DNA of 64,000 nt, taken from contig NZ_JACBZM010000001.1 in the NCBI RefSeq assembly GCF_013408525.1, positions 2,046,001 to 2,110,000 of the forward strand, in the 5' to 3' direction. A program made the translations under genes and the position numbers. This DNA is from Nocardioides aromaticivorans. Its GTDB lineage: Bacteria; Actinomycetota; Actinomycetes; Propionibacteriales; Nocardioidaceae. Each line of letters opens with the position of its first letter. Position 1 is the first letter of the stretch. Below the pieces are notes generated by a model. It made no database searches and was not told the origin of the DNA. It was given only the letters and a program-made list of their open reading frames with translations. Below, one piece after another: positions 7,565 to 15,778 of this stretch.

Positions 7565-8614
7565 TCAGATGATCCTGTCGTTGCGGTTGCGCGGGTCGAT
7601 GAGGTCGACGATGCGCTGCAGGTCGCCGGTGTTGGCGAACTCGATGCTGATCCTCCCCTTGGCCTTGCCGAGGTCGATCTTCACCCGCGTCTCCAGCCGG
7701 TCACCCAGGCGCTCCGACAGCTCGGCCAGGCCGGGGGCCTTCGGCTTCGGACGCGTGGTGCGCTTCGGCGTACCAGTGTCGTCGCCCACCGCGACGATCT
7801 CCTCCAGGCCCCGCACCGAGATGCCCTCGGCCACCACCCGCTGGGCGAGGCGGTCCTGCTGGTCGGCGTCGGGCACGCCGAGGAGCGCTCGCGCGTGGCC
7901 GGCGGACAGCACGCCCGCGGCCACCCGGCGCTGCACGGCGGGGGTGAGCTTCAGCAGGCGAAGGGTGTTGCTGATCTGGGGGCGCGAGCGGCCGATCCGC
8001 TGGGCCAGCTCGTCGTGCGTGCAGGAGAAGTCCTCGAGCAGCTGCTGGTACGCCGCCGCCTCCTCGAGCGGGTTGAGGTTGCTGCGGTGCAGGTTCTCCA
8101 GGAGCGCGTCCCGGAGCATGTCGGTGTCCTCGGTCTCGCGCACGATCGCGGGGATCGTGGTGAGGCCGGCGGCCTGGGTGGCGCGCCAGCGGCGCTCGCC
8201 CATGACCAGCTCGTAGGCATCCGGGGCCGTCTTGCGGACGACGACGGGCTGGAGGAGGCCGATCTCCTTGATCGAGTGGACCAGTTCGGCCATCGCCTCC
8301 TCGTCGAAGACGGTCCGCGGGTTCACCGCGTTGGGCCGGATCTGCTCGACGGGCAGCTCGGCGAAGAAGGCGCCCTCGACGGGCGCCAGAGCCGAATCCG
8401 CCGTCTGCGGGCCGCTCGTGGTGTCCGTGGACCTGAGGTCCACCGACGCGCTGGAAGGCGCTCCTGCGGCAAGGTCCGAATTCTGGGCGTCCGGGTTGAC
8501 AACCACGTCCGTCGCCGGGGCATTTCCGGGCGCCGGGGGAGCGGCGGGCGGGGCCGTCGGGATCAGCGATCCGAGGCCCCGGCCGAGGCCCCGACGGGGC
8601 GCGTTCGCGTTCAC
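7565..8614 (-). CDS. parB: Chromosome-partitioning protein ParB
   Basis: This CTP-dependent DNA clamp loads at parS and organises the origin for segregation. The 349-residue product has the N-terminal [12 protein letters not shown] motif that contacts ParA. A variable linker follows, then the CTP-binding ParB/Srx domain with GERRWRA at residues 139-145 and [15 protein letters not shown] helix-turn-helix ([17 protein letters not shown]) comes next, and a C-terminal dimerisation domain ends the protein. Its GTG overlaps the parA stop by 4 bp. Perfect parS sites lie within parA and upstream of rsmG. Confidence 0.97.
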   Translation of the reverse strand: MNANAPRRGLGRGLGSLIPTAPPAAPPAPGNAPATDVVVNPDAQNSDLAAGAPSSASVDLRSTDTTSGPQTADSALAPVEGAFFAELPVEQIRPNAVNPRTVFDEEAMAELVHSIKEIGLLQPVVVRKTAPDAYELVMGERRWRATQAAGLTTIPAIVRETEDTDMLRDALLENLHRSNLNPLEEAAAYQQLLEDFSCTHDELAQRIGRSRPQISNTLRLLKLTPAVQRRVAAGVLSAGHARALLGVPDADQQDRLAQRVVAEGISVRGLEEIVAVGDDTGTPKRTTRPKPKAPGLAELSERLGDRLETRVKIDLGKAKGRISIEFANTGDLQRIVDLIDPRNRNDRII

Positions 8615-9747
8615 AGGGCGGCTCCTCGGGTGACGATCTCGCGGGCTGCCTCGAGGTAGCTGAGGGCGCCCGGCGAGCCCGGGTCGTAGGTCATCACGGT
8701 CTGCCCGTACGACGGCGCCTCGGACACGCGCACCGAGCGCGGGATGGCCGTCTTGAGGACCTGGTCGCCGAAGTGCTCGCGCACCTCCTGGGCCACGCCC
8801 GCAGCCAGGCGCGTCCGGGCGTCGTACATGGTGAGCACGATGGTGGAGACGGCCAGCTCCGGGTTGAGGTGCGCGCGCACCATGTCGACCGTGGCGAGCA
8901 GCTGACCGAGCCCCTCGAGGGCGTAGTACTCGGCCTGGATCGGGATCAGCATCTCCGCGCCCGCGACGAGCGCGTTCAGGGTCAGCAGGCCGAGCGAGGG
9001 CGGGCAGTCGATGAAGACGTAGTCGAAGCGCTCCTCGCCGATGTCGGCGGCGGTGCCGACCCGGGGGTGCGCGTCGATGGCCTTCTTCAGCCGCTGCTCG
9101 CGGGCGACGACGCTGACCAGCTCGATCTCCGCACCGGCCAGGTCGATGGTCGCGGGGACCACCCAGAGACCGGCGGCGTCGGGGCAGGGCTGCGCGATGT
9201 CGACGATCGCGAGGCCGTCGACGAGGAGCTCGTACGTCGACGGGGTGCCCTGCCGGTGCTCGATGTTGAGCGCCGTGGAGGCGTTGCCCTGCGGGTCGAG
9301 GTCGATGACCAGGACGCGCTGCCCGAGCTGGGTGAGGGCCGCGGCGAGGTTGACCGTCGACGTGGTCTTGCCGACGCCACCCTTCTGGTTGGCGACGACG
9401 AAGACGCGGGTCTCCGAGGGTCGGCCCAGCTGCTCCTGGGGGATGCCGGCGCGCACCATCACCGTGGCCTGCGCGGCCCGGGCGAGGGGGGTCTGGTCAT
9501 CCTCGAAGCCGGCGTTGCGCTCGGCGAGCTGCGCGGCGGTCAGGACGCCCGTACTGGTCACCGTGCCCGTTTCACGTGAAACGGGCGACTCCTCCGAGGA
9601 GCCGGTTTCACGTGAAACGTCGTCATCCCCACGCAGCGCGCGCTGCAGGCTTGCCTGTGGATAACCGGGCTCAGTCTGTGGATGCTCACGCTCAGCACCC
9701 CCACCCCCATCGGTGGAAAACCCGCCAGGGGCCTCGGCGTCGGTCAC
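8611..9747 (-). CDS. parA: Chromosome-partitioning ATPase ParA (Soj)
   Basis: This deviant-Walker ATPase works with ParB to move the origin region. The 378-residue product carries the KGGVGKTT motif at residues 122-129, [14 protein letters not shown], and [16 protein letters not shown]. The N-terminal extension of about 110 residues is longer than in minimal Soj proteins and low in complexity. Within it, two parS sites on the DNA are read in frame as VSRET at residues 44-48 and 56-60. GTG 9747 is preceded by GAGGAGG and overlaps the rsmG stop by 4 bp. If translation began downstream the parS sites would be leader, but no better ribosome site is visible there. Confidence 0.96.
   Translation of the reverse strand: MTDAEAPGGFSTDGGGGAEREHPQTEPGYPQASLQRALRGDDDVSRETGSSEESPVSRETGTVTSTGVLTAAQLAERNAGFEDDQTPLARAAQATVMVRAGIPQEQLGRPSETRVFVVANQKGGVGKTTSTVNLAAALTQLGQRVLVIDLDPQGNASTALNIEHRQGTPSTYELLVDGLAIVDIAQPCPDAAGLWVVPATIDLAGAEIELVSVVAREQRLKKAIDAHPRVGTAADIGEERFDYVFIDCPPSLGLLTLNALVAGAEMLIPIQAEYYALEGLGQLLATVDMVRAHLNPELAVSTIVLTMYDARTRLAAGVAQEVREHFGDQVLKTAIPRSVRVSEAPSYGQTVMTYDPGSPGALSYLEAAREIVTRGAAL
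9569..9582. promoter_or_regulatory. parS: parS site inside parA
   Basis: A perfect GTTTCACGTGAAAC core lies in a larger perfect 22-nt palindrome (9565-9586). It is a ParB-binding site and also codes for residues 56-60 (VSRET) of ParA. Confidence 0.92.
9605..9618. promoter_or_regulatory. parS: parS site inside parA
   Basis: A perfect GTTTCACGTGAAAC core lies 36 bp from the neighbouring site and in the same reading phase. It codes for residues 44-48 (VSRET) of ParA. Confidence 0.92.
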
Positions 9748-10481
9748 GACTTCCTCCTCTTGTTCCTGCCGCGGGAAGGACGTGATGCCCGAACATCACG
9801 CTGCGGCCGGGACGGCAACGATACGCGGGCCGGGTCGGCCCACGTCACCCGCACGACGCGGATCGGACTCACGTCGGGGACAGCATCGGCCCCGCCGCCC
9901 CACGTCTCGATGACCGGAGCGGCACATCCCAGTCGGGCGAGGACGGGAGCCGCCGCCTCGACCTCCTCGGGTGCCGAGCTCCCCTTCATCGCGACGAGGG
10001 CGCCGTGCGGGGCGACGAGGGGCATCGACCACTCCAGCAGGCGGTCGAGCGGGGCGACGGCTCGGGAAGTGACGACGTCGAAGTCGGAGGTGCCGTGGAG
10101 CGCGTCGGCACGGCCGCGGACGACCACCACGTTGGTGAGGCCGAGGGAGGCGACAGCCTCCTCCAGGAAGGTCGTACGACGCAGCAGCGGCTCGACCAGG
10201 GTGATCGTGATGTCCGGTCGGGCGATGGCCAGCACGAGGCCGGGCAGGCCGGCGCCGGAGCCGATGTCGGCCACCCGGGCGTCCAAAGGCAGGGCGGGCG
10301 CCATCAGGGCGCAGTTGAGGACGTGGCGCTCCCACAGGCGGGGCGCTTCACGAGGGCCGATGAGGCCACGGACGACCCCGTCGGTGGCCAGGAGCTCGGC
10401 GTACGCCACGGCTGCGTCGACCCGGGAGGCGGGGAACAGCGCGGTGACGGCCGGCGGGGGAGGGGGGAGCTCGACAGTCAT
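9744..10481 (-). CDS. rsmG: 16S rRNA (guanine527-N7)-methyltransferase RsmG (GidB)
   Basis: This enzyme methylates G527 of 16S rRNA with S-adenosylmethionine; loss gives low-level streptomycin resistance in other bacteria. The 245-residue product has the SAM-binding motif ADIGSGAGLPG at residues 71-81, the early motif RLWERHVLNC (49-57) and VTSRAVAPLDRLLEW. The start ATG 10481 follows GGGGGAAG. The C-terminus is an unusually basic tail ([13 protein letters not shown]). It overlaps parA by 4 bp. Confidence 0.95.
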   Translation of the reverse strand: MTVELPPPPPAVTALFPASRVDAAVAYAELLATDGVVRGLIGPREAPRLWERHVLNCALMAPALPLDARVADIGSGAGLPGLVLAIARPDITITLVEPLLRRTTFLEEAVASLGLTNVVVVRGRADALHGTSDFDVVTSRAVAPLDRLLEWSMPLVAPHGALVAMKGSSAPEEVEAAAPVLARLGCAAPVIETWGGGADAVPDVSPIRVVRVTWADPARVSLPSRPQRDVRASRPSRGRNKRRKS

Positions 10482-10528
10482 CTGGTGCTTCCCCCTGGTG
10501 GTCGTGCGGTGATGGACGGAGAACTGAC

Positions 10529-10564
10529 GCGCCCCCGGTGTTTCACGTGAAACACCGAGGGCGC
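10529..10564. promoter_or_regulatory. parS: parS site at the centre of a 36-nt palindrome
   Basis: The perfect parS core is at 10540-10553. The 18-nt arms 10529-10546 and 10547-10564 are complementary except for one position. In RNA this would be a long hairpin between jag and rsmG, the only sizeable gap between jag and parB. It could therefore also act as an attenuator or processing site. Confidence 0.85.
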
Positions 10565-10578
10565 GGTCGTGGAACGGA

Positions 10579-11154
10579 TCAGGCGTCGGCCGGCAGTACG
10601 ACGACGTAGCGCCGCGGCTCCACGCCCGCCGACTCCGAGCGCAGGCCAGCGGCCGCGACGGCGTCGTGGACGATCTTGCGCTCGAAGGGCGACATCGGCT
10701 CGAGCGAGACCGGCTCGCCCGACTCGGCGACCCGGGCGGCCGTGTCGGCGCCCAGCTGCGAGAGGCGGGTGCGCTTGTCCGCACGGAAGCCGGACACATC
10801 CAGCATCAGTCGCGAGCGCTCGCCGGTCTCGCGGTAGACCGCGAGGCGGGTCAGCTCCTGCAGGGCCTCGAGGACCTTGCCGTCCTGCCCGACCAGCTGG
10901 CTGAGGTCGGCACCCACGATCGACACGGCGGCGCGGTCGGCCTCCACGTCGATGTCCAGGTCGCCGTCCAGGTCGGCGATGTCGAGGAGCTCCTCCAGGT
11001 AGTCCGCGGCGATGTCGCCCTCCTGCTCGAGGCGGGCCACCTTGTCGTTGTCGGCGGCCGGGGCCGCGGCCTCGTCCTCCTCGGTCGACTCCACGGCACC
11101 CGCGTCGGCGGCGGTCTCGTCGGTCACGACCTCGGTCTCGATCTCGGCGCTCAC
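10579..11154 (-). CDS. jag: Jag/KhpB-type RNA-binding protein (KH-R3H)
   Basis: This cytoplasmic RNA-binding protein is conserved beside yidC; in other Gram-positives KhpB influences cell elongation and division. The 191-residue product has an acidic low-complexity N-terminus (residues 1-50). A KH-like domain follows with SQLVGQDGKVLEALQELTRLAVYR (about 84-107), then an R3H domain (MSPFERKIVHDAVAA, about 153-167). The classic GxxG is GQDG. The GTG start overlaps the yidC stop by 4 bp. Confidence 0.92.
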   Translation of the reverse strand: MSAEIETEVVTDETAADAGAVESTEEDEAAAPAADNDKVARLEQEGDIAADYLEELLDIADLDGDLDIDVEADRAAVSIVGADLSQLVGQDGKVLEALQELTRLAVYRETGERSRLMLDVSGFRADKRTRLSQLGADTAARVAESGEPVSLEPMSPFERKIVHDAVAAAGLRSESAGVEPRRYVVVLPADA

Positions 11155-12224
11155 TTGCTGTCTCCCTCGTTCGTCTCAGGCTCCGTGCCGTCCTGGGCCT
11201 CGTACTTCTCCCAGTCGGCGGACTTGTTCTTGGCGCCCGGGGCGCCGGGCTTGGGGGCGGTCTTGCGCTGCGAGCGCGTCTGCCGCTTCGGCTGCTGGCG
11301 GGTGGCCGGGCGCCGGTCGGTCGTGGTCGTCGTACCCTCGGCGACGGTCTCGGCCTCCGGCGCGTGGCCGTGGCGCAGGGCCTTCGCCCGGTCGCGGTCC
11401 TGCTTGGCCTTGAAGGCCGGCGTGCCGGGCGCGGGGTTGTTGCGGATCACGTAGAACTGCTGGCCCATGGTCCACAGGTTCGAGGTCGTCCAGTAGAGGA
11501 GGACACCGATCGGGAACGCGACACCACCGAGGCCGAAGGCCACCGGGAGGATGTAGAGCAGCATCTTCTGCTGCTGGGCGTACGGGCCGCTCATCGCCTC
11601 GGCCGGCATGTTCTTGGCCATCAGCTGGCGCTGGGTGGTGAAGGTGGTCGCCGTCATCGCGAGCACCAGGAACGCCGCCACGAGCATGACGCCGGTGTGC
11701 GGGTCCTCGCCCCAGGTGCGCGACTGCCAGAACGAGCCGTTGATCGGGAGCACGCCGAAGATCTCGGACTCACCGAACTGGTGCGCCTTCTCCTTGGTCA
11801 GGAAGCCGTGCGCCTTGTCGCTCTTGGCCGCCTGCGAGAGCAGCCGGAAGAGGGCGAAGAAGATCGGCATCTGCAGCAGGATCGGCAGGCAGGACGCGAA
11901 CGGGTTGGTGCCCGCCTCGCGGTAGAGCTTCATGGTCTCTTCGGCCAGCTTGTTGCGGTCGTGGCCGTACTTCTTCTGCAGCTCCTTCACCTTGGGCTGC
12001 AGCAGCTGCATGTTGCGGCTGGACTTGATCTGCTTGACGAACAGCGGGATCAGGGCAGCGCGGATGACCAGCGTGAGCCCGATGATCGAGAGGGCCCAGG
12101 ACAGGCCGCCGTCAGCGTCGAGGCCGAGCACCGTGAACAGCTTGTGCCACCCGAGCAGCACCGCCGAGATGATGTAGTACAGCGGCACCATGATGAAGTG
12201 GCCGATGTCGCCGATGAAACCCAC
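11151..12224 (-). CDS. yidC: Membrane protein insertase YidC
   Basis: This polytopic insertase of the YidC/Oxa1/Alb3 family inserts and folds membrane proteins, alone or with SecYEG. The 357-residue product is the short Gram-positive form. It opens with a hydrophobic N-terminus (IMVPLYYIISAVLLGWHKLF), and the conserved arginine lies in the helix ending VIRAALIPLFVKQIKSSR. A cytoplasmic coiled hairpin with PKVKELQKKYG, further helices and a basic C-terminal tail (TRQQPKRQTRSQRK) that could bind ribosomes follow. GTG 12224 starts 3 nt after the yidD stop. Confidence 0.95.
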   Translation of the reverse strand: MGFIGDIGHFIMVPLYYIISAVLLGWHKLFTVLGLDADGGLSWALSIIGLTLVIRAALIPLFVKQIKSSRNMQLLQPKVKELQKKYGHDRNKLAEETMKLYREAGTNPFASCLPILLQMPIFFALFRLLSQAAKSDKAHGFLTKEKAHQFGESEIFGVLPINGSFWQSRTWGEDPHTGVMLVAAFLVLAMTATTFTTQRQLMAKNMPAEAMSGPYAQQQKMLLYILPVAFGLGGVAFPIGVLLYWTTSNLWTMGQQFYVIRNNPAPGTPAFKAKQDRDRAKALRHGHAPEAETVAEGTTTTTDRRPATRQQPKRQTRSQRKTAPKPGAPGAKNKSADWEKYEAQDGTEPETNEGDSK

Positions 12225-12227
12225 GAG

Positions 12228-12539
12228 TCAGGCTCCTAGTTGGGAGTCGGAACCGCCGGCGGTCGCCGGCAGGAGTGCGGAGTCGCTCCGGGCCGGGGCC
12301 TCGGTGCGGGCGGGGGAGTGGTCGTGCCGGGGCGGCACGTGGTCGACCCCGCCGGGCGACCAGGGGTGGCAGCGCAGCAGACGCCGTGCGGCGAGCCAGC
12401 TGCCCTTGATCGCACCGTGCACCCGCAGCGCCTCGACGGCGTACGCGGAGCAGGAGGGGTAGTACCGGCAGGTCGGGCCCAGGTACGGGCTGATCACCAG
12501 CTGGTAGCCGCGCACCAGCCCGATCAGCAGCCACTTCAT
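12228..12539 (-). CDS. yidD: Membrane protein insertion efficiency factor YidD
   Basis: This small membrane-associated protein of 103 residues assists YidC. It shows the family core GYQLVISPYLGPTCRYYPSCSAYAVEAL with two conserved cysteines, then GSWLAARRLLRCHPWSPGGVDHVP. ATG 12539 overlaps the rnpA stop by 4 bp, which decides the start over an upstream in-frame ATG at 12587. The tail beyond about residue 75 is variable. Confidence 0.93.
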   Translation of the reverse strand: MKWLLIGLVRGYQLVISPYLGPTCRYYPSCSAYAVEALRVHGAIKGSWLAARRLLRCHPWSPGGVDHVPPRHDHSPARTEAPARSDSALLPATAGGSDSQLGA

Positions 12540-12946
12540 CGGGCCTCCCCGGGCTGGACGACGCGCTCGGTCACGCGTTGCAGACAACGCTCGAGGTCCG
12601 CCACCAGTTCCGTGTACGACGCCAGGGCGGCCGCCGGCTGGGCGCGGACCACGAGCAGCGAGCCCGGAGGCAGCACCGCGAGTCGTTCGCGCACCGCGTG
12701 CCGCAGCCGCCGCTTGGTGCGGTTGCGCACGACGGCGTTGCCGACGGCCTTGCTCACGACGAAGCCGACCCGCGCTGCGGGCAGCGCCGGGCCTGCTGGG
12801 GAAGGGGTTCCGGACATGCCGACGACCTGTTGCTCCTGGGGGAGCAACAGGTGCGTGACGACGGTGCGGGCACCGGCTCGATGGCCCCGTCGGCTGGCGG
12901 CCCGGAATCCTTCTGGGTCCGTCAGCCGGTTGCCGGCGGCGAGCAT
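12536..12946 (-). CDS. rnpA: Ribonuclease P protein component
   Basis: This basic protein subunit of RNase P assists the RNA subunit in removing 5' leaders from pre-tRNA. The 136-residue product has the hallmark basic helix VVRNRTKRRLRHAVRE (about residues 70-86) and the fold GFVVSKAVGNAVVRN. ATG 12946 is the natural start; the gene lies 51 bp after rpmH in the usual order. Confidence 0.95.
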   Translation of the reverse strand: MLAAGNRLTDPEGFRAASRRGHRAGARTVVTHLLLPQEQQVVGMSGTPSPAGPALPAARVGFVVSKAVGNAVVRNRTKRRLRHAVRERLAVLPPGSLLVVRAQPAAALASYTELVADLERCLQRVTERVVQPGEAR

Positions 12947-12997
12947 CGGTCAGCCCCGCGGGTTCCGCTGAGCGGACACCCCCGGACCTGCCCGGCC

Positions 12998-13135
12998 TCA
13001 GACAGCGAGGCTCGAGCGGCCCTTCCGGCGGCGGTTCGCCAGGATCGCGCGGCCCGCGCGGGTGCGCATCCGCAGTCGGAAGCCGTGCGTCTTGTGACGA
13101 CGACGGTTGTTCGGCTGGTACGTCCGCTTGCTCAC
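12998..13135 (-). CDS. rpmH: 50S ribosomal protein L34
   Basis: This 45-residue highly basic protein has the universal L34 sequence start [18 protein letters not shown] and [22 protein letters not shown] 13135 is the start, with GAGAGG upstream on the minus strand. It is the first gene of the leftward operon and faces dnaA across the origin spacer. Confidence 0.98.
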   Translation of the reverse strand: MSKRTYQPNNRRRHKTHGFRLRMRTRAGRAILANRRRKGRSSLAV

Positions 13136-13324
13136 GAATCGGCCTCTCAGGTGCAGGATCGGGAAGGGTCGCGCGGCAGCCTGCGAGCGACTCCGATCAG
13201 GAGCCGTGAGGCACGTCGGCCGGCACCGCGCAGCCACGAGGTCCGATCCCAGCAGCTGCTGCGCACCTGCGAGGAGGGATGATTCGTGGACATGCGGCAC
13301 CGGTCGACCCCGGTTGACCAATCA

Positions 13325-13354
13325 ACGGTACGCGGAGGCCGGATCGGGGGTCAA
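13325..13354 (-). promoter_or_regulatory. Promoter of the rpmH operon
   Basis: On the minus strand, TTGACC (13354-13349) and TACCGT (13330-13325) are separated by 18 nt, a good match to actinobacterial housekeeping promoters. The predicted leader before rpmH is about 180 nt. Confidence 0.6.
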
Positions 13355-13466
13355 ACCGGCGCGCCTCCCCGTCGTACCGGCCCGCGGGCCAGATGATCCG
13401 CGCCCGCGAGTGCCGACCACGGTGCATCGATTTCCGCAGGTGCCTGCGAAACCTGTGGATAGCGGG

Positions 13467-13496
13467 TTGATCCACAGGCCGGTCGCCCGTTAGGTT
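13467..13496 (+). promoter_or_regulatory. Candidate dnaA promoter
   Basis: TTGATC and TAGGTT are separated by 18 nt. The -35 overlaps a DnaA-box-like TGATCCACA (13468-13476), which would allow DnaA to repress its own gene. The leader to GTG 13734 would be about 230 nt. Confidence 0.4.
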
Positions 13497-13654
13497 CGAC
13501 TACTCCGGGTTTCCCCGCCGGTCCCGAAAGTCCCCGACGACCTCACTCGTCAGCCGTGCCACTGTCACCGTCTCGGTGCCTCTGACCTGCGCAAACGAGG
13601 TCTGATGGATGGTTCGGGCGGCCTCGGTCGAGCATCGTCACGTCGATGATGCAA

Positions 13655-13675
13655 TTGTTCACAACCTGTGGACAA
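13655..13675. promoter_or_regulatory. Pair of DnaA boxes upstream of dnaA
   Basis: TTGTTCACA (13655-13663, one mismatch) and the perfect minus-strand box TTGTCCACA (plus TGTGGACAA, 13667-13675) face each other 3 nt apart, about 60 bp before the dnaA start. They suit autoregulation. Confidence 0.75.
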
Positions 13676-13733
13676 AGTTGTGGAGCCAGACCGGGCCCCG
13701 ACCACAGACAGACAACAGCGAGAGGTGTGAGGC

Positions 13734-15320
13734 GTGACCGGCAACCCCGATCAGCCCCCGAACCCGACCACCGACGGCAGCGCCCCCGAGGCGCCCATCG
13801 CCCGCCTCGAGCGGGAGTGGGCCGCCGTCGTCGGCGACCTGCAGGCCCACCAGCGGGCCTGGCTCCAGGCCAGCAAGCCGGTGACCCTGCACGGCACCAC
13901 CGCGATCGTGGCCGTGCCCGACGACTTCACCCGCAAGCGTCTGGAGGGCCGGCTGCGCGGCCAGCTCGAGGACACCCTCACCGAGCGCTTCGGCCACGAG
14001 GTCCAGCTCGCGGTCACCGTCGACAGCTCGCTGCAGCACGAGCCGGTCACCGAGCCGGGCTTCCCCGCGGAGCGCTACGACGACGGTCCCTCCTACGAGC
14101 AGCCCTCCTTCGAGCAGCCGGCACCGGTCGACCTCGCGAATGTCGACATGCCGACAAGTCCCCAGATCGATTCGTCGACGTACGACGCCCCGCGCACCGC
14201 ACCCGCCTTCGACGACGGCTACGCGAGCGCCGACCACCCGGCCGTGCTGCCCGCGCCCGGTGCCAGCCCGCCGGCGAGCGGTGAGTCGCGGCTCAACCCG
14301 AAGTACACCTTCGAGACCTTCGTCATCGGCTCCTCCAACCGCTTCCCCCACGCCGCCGCCGTCGCGGTGAGCGAGGCGCCCGGCCGCAGCTACAACCCGC
14401 TGCTGGTCTACGGCGAGTCCGGCCTGGGCAAGACGCACCTCCTGCACGCGATCGGCCACTACGTGCGCACGATCTACGCCGGCTCCAAGGTGCGCTACGT
14501 CTCCAGCGAGGAGTTCACCAACGAGTTCATCAACGCGATCCGCGACGACCGGCAGGACCGGTTCAAGCGGAAGTACCGCGAGGTGGACGTGCTCCTCATC
14601 GACGACATCCAGTTCCTGGCGGGCAAGACCCAGACCCAGGAGGAGTTCTTCCACACGTTCAACACCCTCCACAACGCCAACAAGCAGATCGTGCTGACGT
14701 CCGACCGTCCGCCCAAGCTGCTCGAGGCGCTGGAGGACCGGCTGCGCAACCGGTTCGAGTGGGGCCTGATCACCGACGTGCAGGCGCCGGACCTCGAGAC
14801 CCGGATCGCGATCCTGCGCAAGAAGGCCGCGATGGACCGCCTCACGGCGCCGTCCGACGTGCTCGAGTTCATCGCCAGCAAGATCCAGACCAACATCCGC
14901 GAGCTGGAGGGCGCCCTGATCAGGGTGACCGCCTTCGCCAACCTCAACCGCCAGGACGTCGACATGACCCTGGCCGAGATCGTGCTGAAGGACCTGATCC
15001 CCGAGGGCGGCGAGCCGGAGATCACCGCGCCGCTGATCATCGCGCAGACGGCGGCGTACTTCGGGCTCTCGATCGAGGAGCTCACCGGCCCGAGCCGCGG
15101 TCGCCACCTGGTGATGGCCCGGCAGATCGCGATGTACCTGTGCCGCGAGCTCACCGGGCTCTCGCTGCCGAAGATCGGCGCGCAGTTCGGCAACCGCGAC
15201 CACACGACGGTCATGTACGCCGAGCGGAAGATCAACCAGCTGCTCGGTGAGCGCCGCGCCGTCTTCAACCAGGTCAGCGAGCTCACCAACCGCGTGAAGA
15301 TGCAGGCCCGGCAGGCCTGA
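13734..15320 (+). CDS. dnaA: Chromosomal replication initiator DnaA
   Basis: This AAA+ ATPase binds DnaA boxes and opens oriC. The 528-residue product has an N-terminal helicase-interaction domain (residues 1-95) and a long acidic, proline-rich linker (about 100-185) typical of actinobacteria. The AAA+ core has Walker A GESGLGKTHLL (about 227) and Walker B LLIDDIQFLAG (about 287). The C-terminal DNA-binding domain has the signature GNRDHTTVMYAERKI (about 485-500). GTG 13734 is chosen because GAGAGG precedes it and the product begins at the usual domain I. Confidence 0.98.
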   Translation: MTGNPDQPPNPTTDGSAPEAPIARLEREWAAVVGDLQAHQRAWLQASKPVTLHGTTAIVAVPDDFTRKRLEGRLRGQLEDTLTERFGHEVQLAVTVDSSLQHEPVTEPGFPAERYDDGPSYEQPSFEQPAPVDLANVDMPTSPQIDSSTYDAPRTAPAFDDGYASADHPAVLPAPGASPPASGESRLNPKYTFETFVIGSSNRFPHAAAVAVSEAPGRSYNPLLVYGESGLGKTHLLHAIGHYVRTIYAGSKVRYVSSEEFTNEFINAIRDDRQDRFKRKYREVDVLLIDDIQFLAGKTQTQEEFFHTFNTLHNANKQIVLTSDRPPKLLEALEDRLRNRFEWGLITDVQAPDLETRIAILRKKAAMDRLTAPSDVLEFIASKIQTNIRELEGALIRVTAFANLNRQDVDMTLAEIVLKDLIPEGGEPEITAPLIIAQTAAYFGLSIEELTGPSRGRHLVMARQIAMYLCRELTGLSLPKIGAQFGNRDHTTVMYAERKINQLLGERRAVFNQVSELTNRVKMQARQA

Positions 15321-15347
15321 GGGCCACGGATTCCTGTCGTTCGAGCC

Positions 15348-15356
15348 TGTGGACAA
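15348..15356 (-). promoter_or_regulatory. Perfect DnaA box
   Basis: TTGTCCACA on the minus strand. It sits within one arm of a 10-bp inverted repeat whose other arm (15400-15409) holds a weaker box in the opposite orientation. Confidence 0.75.
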
Positions 15357-15516
15357 CCACGTCCGAATTGTGCGAACTACACGGGGAGGATTCCGTGGAG
15401 TCCACAGGCCGGTGCTCCACACGACGCCGGTCATCCCCACGAGCGTGTAGTTCGTCCCGGGCTCTCCCCACAGGTCATCCACCGGCCCCACGGCCGCTGA
15501 CCTGCGCAAACGGTGG

Positions 15517-15525
15517 TTCTCCACA
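15517..15525 (+). promoter_or_regulatory. DnaA box, one mismatch
   Basis: TTCTCCACA differs from TTGTCCACA at one position and lies 5 bp after the repeated 16-mer. Confidence 0.5.
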
Positions 15526-15778
15526 GTTTCCACCGAACCTATGACCACTCCCTACCGACGTACGGATCGATCTTCCGCGGAACTCCTCACGACCCCCGAC
15601 CTGTGGATCGACCACCCTCGGCGCGTTCCTGTCACCACCCCGGCGAACCACACGAACCGACAGGCAGTGCCGCGCTCAGGAGCGACGTGGCAGGATGCAA
15701 CCCCACCCGCGTGCACGCTCCGCTGACCACACGGTCGCCGAGCGCCGCCCACCCCGACCCAGATGAGGTACGACGAAC

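Larger units (their letters stand above)
13136..13733. other. rpmH-dnaA spacer with divergent promoters and DnaA boxes
   Basis: This 598-bp region has no gene. It holds the rpmH promoter, a candidate dnaA promoter (TTGATC 13467-13472, 18-nt spacer, TAGGTT 13491-13496), and DnaA-box-like sequences at 13454-13462, 13468-13476, 13655-13663 and 13667-13675. It also holds one copy of the 16-mer CTGACCTGCGCAAACG (13582-13597), which recurs beyond dnaA. It may be part of oriC or mainly the dnaA control region. Confidence 0.7.
15321..15778. other. oriC: dnaA-dnaN spacer, probable oriC
   Basis: This 458-bp gene-free region lies where oriC sits in Streptomyces and mycobacteria. It holds a perfect DnaA box on the minus strand (plus TGTGGACAA, 15348-15356), TTCTCCACA at 15517-15525 and weaker boxes at 15398-15406 and 15413-15421. 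It also has a 10-bp inverted repeat (15345-15354 with 15400-15409), an 11-bp inverted repeat (15373-15383 with 15444-15454) and the second copy of CTGACCTGCGCAAACG (15497-15512). I see no obvious A+T-rich unwinding element, so the exact opening site is unclear. Confidence 0.7.
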
